Of a stretch of 64,000 bases of DNA, positions 57,680 to 64,000 are shown in pieces. Location of the stretch: NCBI GenBank assembly GCA_029243485.1, contig JAQWRY010000021.1, forward strand, positions 54,531 through 118,530, written 5' to 3'. Origin of the DNA: Candidatus Binatia bacterium. Its GTDB lineage: Bacteria > Desulfobacterota > Binatia > UBA12015. The notes below the pieces were generated by a model. That model was given only the letters and a program-made list of their open reading frames with translations, did not search any database and was not told the origin of the DNA. Every line of letters starts with the position of its first letter. Positions within the stretch are counted from its first letter, which is position 1. A program made the position numbers and the translations under genes.

Positions 57680-58687
57680 ATGCCGCTACAGATCGATCGC
57701 AGCCGCTCGAAGGAGCTCGCACCTCGCCTCGACGAGGCCCTCGAAATCATCTCGAACGAGTTCGAAGGCCTCGACGCGCATCGCCAGTATCGAAACGCGT
57801 TCTCCCGACTACTCAAACCCGATCCCCTCGGACGCGTTGCAATGATGGGAACCGATCAGCGCGATCTCTTCGTACCGCTCCTCCGAGAGACTCTCTCGAC
57901 ATACGTCCCGACGGTCGGCGGACAGATCTTCGACTTCGGTGCCGGCGACGGCCAGACCTTCGCCCTCGCCGCCGACGCCGCCCCGGAAGGCACGACCGTC
58001 TCCGTCGAGGAACCCAACCCGGGCTATCTCGCCGACTACGCGGCATTTCTCGAGCGCCATCCCCGTCTCCGCGTCGGGACTCTTCTCGAGTCTGGCCTCG
58101 ACGAGATCGACGAGATCGCAGAGCGCACAGGAGCAATCCTCCCTCCCGATGCGAGCATCGATCTCGGCCTCGGACTTCACATGATCTACTTCGCGACGGA
58201 CATGGAAGCGTGCTTCGCCCGCATGCTCCGATTTGTGAAACCCGGCGGCGCGTTCTTCAACGTCGTCGCAGACGAGACGACAGCCTACTGCGGCCGTGTC
58301 CTGCGTGCCCTCATCGACGCGGGCGGGGACACCGGCGCGAATGACCACCAACTCGCCGCGATCGACCACCGGCAGCGCCTGTTCGCACCCACCGAAGACG
58401 GCGGCGGCGCGATCGCCCGCGTGCTCGAGGCGGCGGGCATCCAGGTGGAGATGACCTCGCAACGCCAGCCGAGCCGCCTCTACGGGCACTCGCTCTCAGA
58501 CATACTCGCCCTCTCCAACATCGCCACGCTGATCGACGCACCCGGAACGCTCAAGTTCGAAGTCGCGACGCGCATCCTGCGGGACGCGCCCGAGGAGATC
58601 GACCTCCGAATCGAGACCGACGGGCCAAGGATGGGGATGTGGAGCGTCGCGCAGCCGCAGTGGGTGACAGTGCTGCGGAGACGGTGA
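57680..58687 (+). CDS. SAM-dependent methyltransferase (class I)
   Basis: 335 residues from the ATG at 57680, with GGAAGGAG five bases before. The SAM site GGQIFDFGAGDGQTFALAAD (motif I, about 86-105) is followed by an acidic end of beta-2 in VSVEEPNPGYLADYAAFL and motif IV/post-I equivalents ASIDLGLGLHMIYFATDM and FVKPGGAFFNVVADE. The N-terminal 80 residues are helical and may bind the acceptor. The substrate is not evident. It is followed without a gap by a sulfatase remnant. Confidence 0.82.
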   Translation: MPLQIDRSRSKELAPRLDEALEIISNEFEGLDAHRQYRNAFSRLLKPDPLGRVAMMGTDQRDLFVPLLRETLSTYVPTVGGQIFDFGAGDGQTFALAADAAPEGTTVSVEEPNPGYLADYAAFLERHPRLRVGTLLESGLDEIDEIAERTGAILPPDASIDLGLGLHMIYFATDMEACFARMLRFVKPGGAFFNVVADETTAYCGRVLRALIDAGGDTGANDHQLAAIDHRQRLFAPTEDGGGAIARVLEAAGIQVEMTSQRQPSRLYGHSLSDILALSNIATLIDAPGTLKFEVATRILRDAPEEIDLRIETDGPRMGMWSVAQPQWVTVLRRR

Positions 58688-59000
58688 GACCGGTCGGCCA
58701 GATCGATCTCGCGCCGACCTTCTGCCAAATCGCCGTATTGGACGTGCCCGACTGGATGGAAGGCACACCCCTACCGCAGGCATCCGGCTCCGATGGGTGT
58801 CGCGTCCCCACCGAGTGGGACAGCCAGTTCGACCTCTGCGGAGTGCACCTCCGAACGATCTACCGCGACGGCTACATCTGCACCATCTACCTCCCGAGCA
58901 CGCGGGACATCGGCTTCCCGGGTGAGGTCGTCTTCCGCGCGATGGGATACGAGGGCGCGCTTCACCTGCCGAAACCTCAACCCGTAACCTCGCGGCGATG
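58678..59000 (+). pseudogene. C-terminal fragment of an arylsulfatase-like gene
   Basis: The frame reads VGQIDLAPTFCQIAVLDVPD, WMEGTPLPQA, then VPTEWDSQFDLCGVHLRTIY, RDGYICTIYLPSTRDIGFPG. This is the end of the sulfatase domain (vxHVDLAPTxCxIAGLxxPxWMxGxxLP...TEWDSxF). The catalytic Cys/Ser-x-P-x-R region and metal site are missing, and no start is present. Remnant. Confidence 0.65.
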
Positions 59001-59006
59001 CGATCT

Positions 59007-59630
59007 TCAGGAGGGGACGTCCCCGTGGAGCTTCTCTTCGATCAGGGGGATCAACCAGCGGTATAGGAAGGCACGGAGCTGCCTTTCCGTTCGGGTGGGA
59101 CCGCGATCGGCGAGGAAGCTCTTCAGGAGCCGCAGGAGGATCTCGGCCAACTCGTCACGCGCCTTGGCATCGAGACCGAGGTCCCCGTCACTCAAGGCAG
59201 TCATCTCTTCCTGGATGAAGAAGAGCTTCAGCGCCGCGGAAACGGCGAAGGAATCGCCGGACCGAACGAGTTCGCTCAAGTGGGGGTCCTTCGGGATCTC
59301 GTGAATGGCGATTACGAGGGTTTCGACCATCCGCTCGGCTAGTCCGTCGTGCTGGACGACGCGCTTGCGCATTCTCTCCAGGAACCCGCCGCTCGCCAGA
59401 ACGGCAGACGCGTGGAACAACTCGTCCGCCGTCGTGAAGTACCGGTAGACCGTCTGGCGCGTGACCCCGGCCGCGCTGGCCACATCCGAGAGGCTCACCT
59501 TCTCCAGACCGAACCGCTCGATGCAGTCCTGCGTGACGTCGAGCAAAAATCGGCGCGCTGCCGCCTCGGTTCTCGGCGGGTTGCCGTTCCAGGCTTTTCT
59601 TCGTTGCACCGAAGGTGCTCTATCATACAT
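59007..59630 (-). CDS. TetR-family transcriptional regulator
   Basis: Around 207 residues. The HTH is RFLLDVTQDCIERFGLEKVS, LSDVASAAGVTRQTVYRYF, a classic TetR domain. The C-terminal portion is helical, with LKSFLADRGPTRTERQLRAF. The start is uncertain: ATGs at 59654, 59633 and 59630 all fall within or near a palindrome, and a GTG at 59612 is also in frame; I give 59630. It is divergent from an acyl-CoA dehydrogenase-like gene with the palindrome between, so it likely controls that gene and itself. Its last codons overlap a GGGGACGTCCCC sequence. Confidence 0.85.
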   Translation of the reverse strand: MYDRAPSVQRRKAWNGNPPRTEAAARRFLLDVTQDCIERFGLEKVSLSDVASAAGVTRQTVYRYFTTADELFHASAVLASGGFLERMRKRVVQHDGLAERMVETLVIAIHEIPKDPHLSELVRSGDSFAVSAALKLFFIQEEMTALSDGDLGLDAKARDELAEILLRLLKSFLADRGPTRTERQLRAFLYRWLIPLIEEKLHGDVPS

Positions 59631-59657
59631 CATACATCTTTTGTATAGATGCATGAT
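59629..59657. promoter_or_regulatory. Inverted-repeat operator between TetR and flavoprotein genes
   Basis: ATCATACATC at 59629-59638 and GATGCATGAT at 59648-59657 are reverse complements at nine of ten positions, with a 9-bp AT-rich spacer. It lies 33 bases before the ATG of the ACAD-like gene and over the candidate starts of the TetR gene. A TetR operator is the natural reading; not tested. Confidence 0.6.
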
Positions 59658-59690
59658 CGACCGAGAACGATCCGACCATCAGGAGACACC

Positions 59691-60854
59691 ATGCCCGATA
59701 CCGCCCTCATTCAAGCTGCTCTCGACCTCCGCGCACTAGTCGAACACGAAGCCGACGAGATCGAGGCCAAATGCACGATGACCGAGCCCGTCGTCGATGC
59801 GATCGAGAAGACCGGCCTTTTCCGGCTGAGCACGCCGAAGGAACTCGGCGGCCTGGAGGCAGACGTCGAAACGATCGCGGCCGTCTGCGAGGCGATCTCC
59901 TTCGCCGACGGTGCGACGGGTTGGGCGTTCACACAGAATACGATCACCGGCTCCTACCTCGCTTACATCGACCCGGAGTATGCGAAGCCATTCGCCACGA
60001 TGCGCGCTGGAGCCGGGCACTTCGCCCCCCTCGGCATGGCTCACGAGGAAGAGGGCGGCTACCGCGTTTCCGGCAACTGGCAATTCGCGAGCGGCTCGGG
60101 CCACGCCGAGTTTATCGGCGGCGGGGCACTCATGATGCGCGACGGCGCCGTCGCGCCGATGGGCGAAAACGGCAAGCTCCCCCTCGTCGGCTTCTTCGTC
60201 CCAGCGGACTGCGCCATCCTGAAGGGCAACTGGGATACGATGGGGCTTCGCGGAACCGGCAGCTACGACTACGAGATTCCCGAACGGTTCGTCGAGGCGG
60301 GTGCCACCTGGAACATCACGATGGGCTACGCACCGCACCAGAGCGGTGGTGCCATCTTCGCGCTCGGCCCACAGTCGTACGGAGGCATCGGTAGCTGCTC
60401 CTGGGCGATCGGCGTCGCCGCGCGCGCCCTCCACGAAATCGCGGAGATCGCGATCGGCGGACGCGCGCGACTCGGCTCACTTCCACTCAAAGAACAGCCC
60501 GAGTTCCAACGCAACTTTGGCGTCCACAAGACGGCGATCGAGGCGGCGCGCATCCAACTCCTGTCGATCTACAACGACACGGTCGCGCTGATCGAGAGCG
60601 GTGCTTCAGACGCCGCGTGTGGCGACGCCGTTCGCCGGACCAAAGCCCACGCGAACTACATCGTGAGGAGCGTCGCCAAGGAAGCCGTGCGCTTCGCCTG
60701 GGAGGCGTCCGGAAGCGCCGGAATGCGAAATCCGAGTCGACTCCAACGTTGCTTCCGCGACATCCACATCGGGGCGGGGCACCAGGTCTTCGATGATCGG
60801 AACTACTGCGAGTACGCGAAGCCCTCGTTGGGGCTCGAACCCGCGCCTTTCTAA
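59691..60854 (+). CDS. Acyl-CoA dehydrogenase-fold flavoprotein, probable flavin-dependent hydroxylase (HsaA/DszC-like)
   Basis: 387 residues from the ATG at 59691 with AGGAG five bases before. N-terminal ACAD helices (LFRLSTPKELGGLEADVETI), beta domain with GYRVSGNWQFASGSGHAEF and GNWDTMGLRGTGSYD, and a C-terminal helical bundle of the Acyl-CoA_dh_2 type ending RCFRDIHIGAGHQVF, DDRNY. The catalytic Glu of dehydrogenases is not evident. The RD-x-H-x-x-x-H motif is instead typical of reduced-flavin-dependent monooxygenases such as HsaA, DszC and HpaH. It is divergent from a TetR gene. No flavin reductase is next to it. Confidence 0.85.
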   Translation: MPDTALIQAALDLRALVEHEADEIEAKCTMTEPVVDAIEKTGLFRLSTPKELGGLEADVETIAAVCEAISFADGATGWAFTQNTITGSYLAYIDPEYAKPFATMRAGAGHFAPLGMAHEEEGGYRVSGNWQFASGSGHAEFIGGGALMMRDGAVAPMGENGKLPLVGFFVPADCAILKGNWDTMGLRGTGSYDYEIPERFVEAGATWNITMGYAPHQSGGAIFALGPQSYGGIGSCSWAIGVAARALHEIAEIAIGGRARLGSLPLKEQPEFQRNFGVHKTAIEAARIQLLSIYNDTVALIESGASDAACGDAVRRTKAHANYIVRSVAKEAVRFAWEASGSAGMRNPSRLQRCFRDIHIGAGHQVFDDRNYCEYAKPSLGLEPAPF

Positions 60855-61190
60855 GATCCGCAGGAACCAGCGGGCTCTTCGGGTGTGTCCGTCTCCCGAC
60901 GGCCAAGCACCTCGGTCACCTCCCGCGCAAAGGTCTCGGCCCGGAACGGCTTCACGAGAAATCCACTCACGACGAGTTTGGTGCCGTCCGCCACGGCCTA
61001 CTTGGTGCCGACCCCGGCGAGCACGATGACGGCGACGTCGGGGCACGCCGAGTCCGCGGTGCGCAACGCCGAGAGAACCTCGGTTCCCGTCATCCCCGGC
61101 ATGGACAGGGCGAGATCGATGAGATCCTGACCGATTCGTTCCGGGGCCTCGCGGCCATCCCGGGCCTCGATGACCTCAGGCGACCTTTCG
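60851..61190 (-). pseudogene. Response-regulator receiver (REC) domain remnant
   Basis: The minus strand reads SPEVIEARDGREAPERIGQD, LIDLALSMPGMTGTEVLSAL, VIVLAGVGTK, then an in-frame TAG, then SGFLVKPFRAETFAREV. The conserved Lys (LVKPF) is kept, but the phospho-acceptor segment is shortened (LALSMPG instead of LALVDLSMPG), removing the Asp, and the N-terminal acidic pair is absent. The stop overlaps that of the flavoprotein gene. 61191-61368 holds nothing recognisable. Confidence 0.7.
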
Positions 61191-61368
61191 CAGCGCACGC
61201 TTCACCACTTCAACGCCCTCACTTCACGAGGCGAAGTGCCGCCGGACGTCACCCTGAGTGACGCAATCTCCACCTCTCGTCGCTCGAGTGACGGCTTCGG
61301 GCAACGAACCACGGAAGTTCGCGCAAACCGAACTCCGCGCATCCAACGGGCCGCACGTCGGAAACCGC

Positions 61369-61959
61369 TCAACCGGCCGGCAACTCCGCGCGGAACGTCA
61401 CCGGGATCTCCTGCCCAATTGACATCGGATTGACCGCGCTGTGGGGCTGGCCCACACCGAAGTCCATGCGGTCGAGGACCAACTTCCCTTCGACGATCGG
61501 CGGGCTGGTGGAGACGACAGCGAACTTCCCCTCGACGGACTTCGCGACACCGTGGATCTTCACATCGAACGTCGCATCGTAATCCTTTCCACTGCCTGCC
61601 CCGTCGCCCTTTCGCACGTTGTGCACGCGGACGGTCGCCGTCGAGAACTTCTCGACCTCGAAGAAGTCGGGGTTGCGAAGGTGGTCATCCCGCTTCTGGT
61701 TGTCGGTATCCAGGCTGGCGACGTCGATCTCGATCTCCACGACGCCTGCCGCGGGATCGTTCGGATCGATCTCGGCCTTAACGATCTTCCACCTCTTGAA
61801 CTCACCATTCGCCGTGGCGATGGTATTCTCTCCGACGAAGCGGACATATCCCGGAGGGGCATCGTCTGCGGCGCGCACGGCAGACGCCAACCCGAGAACG
61901 GCAAACAGCGAAACGAGGAAACACGACAAGGCGCAACGGACGGTGCGAGTTGAGGTCAT
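61369..61959 (-). CDS. YceI-family periplasmic protein
   Basis: 196 residues with signal peptide (CALSCFLVSLFAVLGLASAVRA). The lipocalin-like YceI barrel has NTIATANGEFKRWKIVKAEI, VEIEIDVASLDTDNQKRDDH, LRNPDFFEVEKFSTATVRV and FGVGQPHSAVNPMSIGQEIP near the C-terminus. YceI proteins bind polyisoprenoid or other lipids in the periplasm. It is monocistronic or followed on the same strand by nothing clear. Confidence 0.9.
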   Translation of the reverse strand: MTSTRTVRCALSCFLVSLFAVLGLASAVRAADDAPPGYVRFVGENTIATANGEFKRWKIVKAEIDPNDPAAGVVEIEIDVASLDTDNQKRDDHLRNPDFFEVEKFSTATVRVHNVRKGDGAGSGKDYDATFDVKIHGVAKSVEGKFAVVSTSPPIVEGKLVLDRMDFGVGQPHSAVNPMSIGQEIPVTFRAELPAG

Positions 61960-62058
61960 GACGTCCCGACATATCCGTCCGGAACGCCGCCCGCAAAGTC
62001 ACCACATCACGCGGCTCACCGATCTCGGCTCGAGAGGTCCGGATCCCCTCCAGGTTCC

Positions 62059-62655
62059 TTACCCCGCGGGCGGTGCGTGAAACGCGGCAGGGACCTCGTC
62101 TGCCGCCACGGCCATCAGATCTGCCGCCGTCGTCGGACCTTCGGAATACGCCTGCTCCCCCGCGCCTAACCCGTCTTCATCGAACGTGAAGAGGACGGCC
62201 GTCCGCTTGGTGAGTTGGTAGACCGCGGCCTCGTCGTCCACGTCGATTCCGAGAATCGGCTTCACAAGGTTGCCGGGGTAAAGCTGATGAACGAGGCCCT
62301 CGATCAGGAGGGCATCATCCCCCACGATGAGCTTCTCGCACTCGAAGTGGATGAGATAGATGTTCGCGTCGATCAGCCCGCGGTAGTGAACCTCCAATTC
62401 CTCGTACGACTGCGGCGCACCGAACGTGGAGCCGTAGGCCGCGTACTCCTGTTTCTTACGCGAGCAGGACTCCATCAAGGCGTCGTAGTTCCCCGCGGCT
62501 TCGGCCTCCGCATGCGCGATGAAGTTCTGCAGGACCTGCCGCCGCCGGGGCTCGTGGATCGACTCGAGATGGCGGCGCGCGACCTTCGCGACGGCCATCG
62601 TGTCGAACTCACTCATCGGGATCGGCTTGTTCTCGAGGATTTTTCCAACGTACAT
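62059..62655 (-). CDS. NTF2/SnoaL-like protein, family uncertain
   Basis: 198 residues from the ATG at 62655 (GGAG six bases before; the GTG one codon upstream is an alternative). A helical start (FDTMAVAKVARRHLESIHEP, RRRQVLQNFIAHAEAEAAGN) is followed by SYEELEVHYRGLIDANIYLI and GDDALLIEGLVHQLYPG, and then AVYQLTKRTAVLFTFDEDGL. The helix-then-strands order suggests an NTF2-like fold. Function unknown. It lies downstream of the MBL-fold remnant on the same strand, 41 bp from its end, and was probably in one operon with it. Confidence 0.65.
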   Translation of the reverse strand: MYVGKILENKPIPMSEFDTMAVAKVARRHLESIHEPRRRQVLQNFIAHAEAEAAGNYDALMESCSRKKQEYAAYGSTFGAPQSYEELEVHYRGLIDANIYLIHFECEKLIVGDDALLIEGLVHQLYPGNLVKPILGIDVDDEAAVYQLTKRTAVLFTFDEDGLGAGEQAYSEGPTTAADLMAVAADEVPAAFHAPPAG

Positions 62656-62696
62656 CACAGGCTCCTTGGGCGGTGAAGGGATGGGGCGAACGGCGA

Positions 62697-63100
62697 CTAA
62701 TAGATGTCCCCGTCCTGAGACTGGACCACGACGCTTTCGTAACCGAACTTTGCGATCTCCTCACGCCCCACTCCTGATCGCTGACGCTCAGCGGCGTGAA
62801 CTCCGTATAGTAGTAAAGCACGGTGGCCGTGGGCTTCACCTTCTCGAGGATGCCCGCGAGCTCTTCGGTCGAGGTGTGACACGCCTGCACGTGCTCGGCG
62901 CTGACCGGCGCCTTCGCGTCGCACGGATTCGACTTCGGATCGAAGCTGTACGCTTCGTGAAAGAGGATGTAGACCCCCGCGTACGCCTCCTCCATCCCCT
63001 CGGTATGATCGAAGTGCCGATGCATGAGAAACAGTCGCGTCAGGTTCTTTGCCTCGAGCTCGGGCACCGGTGTGCCTCCGACGCGTGCGAACTTCTGCAT
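62697..63100 (-). pseudogene. Metallo-beta-lactamase-fold hydrolase, internally deleted and frameshifted
   Basis: Starts FARVGGTPVPELEAKNLTRL, then FLMHRHFDHTEGM (HxHxDH metal motif). It then jumps directly to ILFHEAYSFDPKSNPCDAKA, VSAEHVQACHTSTEELAGIL and LYYYTEFTPLSVSD. About 100 or more residues carrying the other metal ligands are missing. After VSDQEWGV the frame must change to read EEIAKFGYESVVVQSQDGDI, the normal C-terminus. Not functional. Confidence 0.75.
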
Positions 63101-63215
63101 CGACCCTTCCGTTCCGGCCCTACGCCGGCTGCCGCGACCATCGCGCGGGACTAGTCCGAGTACTAAGACGCCTCGCCTCTTTCCCCTCCACCCCCAGAGA
63201 CGGTATGACGAACGC

Positions 63216-63881
63216 GTGACGTCGAACGAACCCTACGCGAAGGATCGCGCCATGATCCTAACCCACTACTACCGCGCGATGGTCGGGCGCGCCGACACGT
63301 GGCGCATGCGGATGGACGCAACGACCAACTGGGCCATCGTCACGACGGCAGCCGTGATCTCATTCGCCCTCGGCAACGGCGCCGTGCCGCACTACGGTAT
63401 CTTCATCGCGTCGCTCATGACGATGACCTTCCTGGTCCTCGAGGCGCGACGGCTGACCTTCTACCACCTATGGCAGCAGCGCGTGCTGCTGATCGAGAAG
63501 GGAATGATCCGCCCCGCCCTGTTCGCAGGCGCTCCGGAGGACCTGCCCGCGTCGACGATGGGCGACGACGAGTTCCGCCGAGCCCTCGACCCGCACCTCG
63601 GGTGCACCATCCCGACCATGCGGCTGTCGAAGGCGGCAGCGCGGAGGATGCGGCGCGTTTACATCTATCTGTTCGGCGTGCAGCTGATCGCGTGGATGCT
63701 GAAGCTGGTGTCCGACCCCACGCCCGCGACGTCCTTCAGCCAGATCACCGATCGGGCCCACGTCGCCGGGCTTCCCGGCATCGCGCTGTTCGCGATCGTC
63801 GGGGGGTGCTTTGCAACGGCGGTGATCGTCGCCGTAACGCAGGGACGGCGAGACCGGAAGCCTCACACTGCCGCGAGCTGA
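63216..63881 (+). CDS. DUF2270 membrane protein
   Basis: 221 residues from the GTG at 63216 (an ATG at 63252, before ILTHYYRAMVGR, is an alternative). THYYRAMVGRADTWRMRMDA, TTNWAIVTTAAVISFAL is the DUF2270 hallmark. Two hydrophobic pairs follow (GIFIASLMTMTFLVLEARR, then GVQLIAWMLKLV and GIALFAIVGGCFATAVIVAV), making a small four-helix inner-membrane protein. Function unknown. Confidence 0.85.
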   Translation: MTSNEPYAKDRAMILTHYYRAMVGRADTWRMRMDATTNWAIVTTAAVISFALGNGAVPHYGIFIASLMTMTFLVLEARRLTFYHLWQQRVLLIEKGMIRPALFAGAPEDLPASTMGDDEFRRALDPHLGCTIPTMRLSKAAARRMRRVYIYLFGVQLIAWMLKLVSDPTPATSFSQITDRAHVAGLPGIALFAIVGGCFATAVIVAVTQGRRDRKPHTAAS

Positions 63882-63946
63882 GCAGCCAGCGTTCAGCCGT
63901 ATCCAACGCCCTCCCCACCGAAATCGGTGCGACCGGACACGAAAAC

Positions 63947-64000
63947 CTAATTGCCCCTCACGTAGATCGCGTTCGCCCGATCCGACTCGCCGCCATCGGG
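63947..64000 (-). CDS. Possible C-terminal end of a gene running off the window
   Basis: The minus strand from the edge reads PDGGESDRANAIYVRGN followed by TAG at 63949-63947. The AIYVRG pattern ends several secreted proteins, but 17 codons are too few to identify a family. Confidence is low. Confidence 0.25.
   Translation of the reverse strand, partial: PDGGESDRANAIYVRGN

Noticed and set aside
1..64000. tRNA, rRNA or riboswitch genes
   Set aside because: I looked for cloverleaf-like and conserved T-loop sequences and for known riboswitch cores and found none; covariance-model searches were not possible here.

Overview
The window is high-GC DNA from a Gram-negative bacterium. Support for this: two large TonB-dependent receptors, a tripartite CzcCBA-type metal pump, a secreted YceI protein, a beta-barrel-like outer-membrane protein, a putative lipoprotein and a CTERM-anchored CxxCH protein. 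The mix of phytanoyl-CoA-dioxygenase-like enzymes, acyl-CoA dehydrogenases, TonB receptors, a carotenoid oxygenase and a Myxococcus-like CxxCH/CTERM protein would suit a deltaproteobacterial-type lineage (Myxococcota, Desulfobacterota or Binatota). No rRNA or other taxonomic marker is present, so this is an inference. I saw no tRNA, rRNA, CRISPR array or complete insertion sequence.

Layout. 1-1.3 kb: the start of an amidohydrolase coupled to a MarR regulator with a palindrome-rich AT-rich leader. 1.5-4.9 kb: a GT81-like glycosyltransferase divergent from a tightly overlapping three-gene set: a PTPS-III-type pterin synthase, a divergent dihydropteroate-synthase-like protein and a pteridine-reductase-like SDR. 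4.9-7.4 kb: a sodium:solute symporter and a HAD phosphatase. 8.3-9.9 kb: an MFS (GPH) sugar symporter. 10-16.1 kb: a czc metal-efflux operon with a small secreted Cys/His protein. 16.2-21 kb: a remnant-rich stretch holding a sugar isomerase-like TIM barrel, a phytanoyl-CoA dioxygenase and a dolichol-phosphate-mannose-synthase-like GT2. 21-31.1 kb: a probable catabolic/uptake island with an HxD oxygenase-like protein, TonB receptor, Baeyer-Villiger-type monooxygenase, TetR regulator, phytanoyl-CoA dioxygenase, DUF1330 protein and second TonB receptor. 31.5-32.2 kb: a decayed VOC-ArsR-AHSA1 operon. 32.2-36.8 kb: envelope proteins (PD40-TPR with a CxxCH, a right-handed beta-helix, a CxxCH/CTERM protein). 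37-48 kb: acyl-CoA dehydrogenase-like, crotonase, alkylsulfatase-like MBL, a zinc-phospholipase-C-like/barrel protein, carotenoid oxygenase, PPOX, SnoaL-like and RidA genes. 47.9-49.9 kb: a second beta-helix protein with a cytochrome-like protein. 50-57 kb: YchJ, GH2, DUF2293, topB and a HAD-IIB phosphatase. 57.7-64 kb: a methyltransferase, a TetR/flavoprotein divergent pair, YceI, an NTF2-like protein, DUF2270 and the tail of another gene.

The most interesting set is the 1.5-4.9 kb locus. Active-site motifs point to a pterin precursor (PTPS-III ExxHGH, DHPS-like pterin-binding fold, PTR1/FolM-like Asp-Tyr-Lys reductase), and the divergent neighbour is a GpgS-like glycosyltransferase. Mycobacteria also keep a non-canonical DHPS paralogue (folP2) beside gpgS. 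A glycosylated or otherwise modified pterin pathway is a reasonable hypothesis but is not shown here.

A second theme is genome decay. Nearly every long intergenic stretch carries a recognisable broken gene, often with the middle deleted and both ends kept (VOC, ArsR, lipase, ABC-2 permease, MBL hydrolase) or with a frameshift or nonsense codon (TetR, PAS, REC, cyclase). A 41-bp perfect inverted repeat between two convergent genes and related GGGGACGT-headed sequences at other gene ends look like a dispersed palindromic repeat family.
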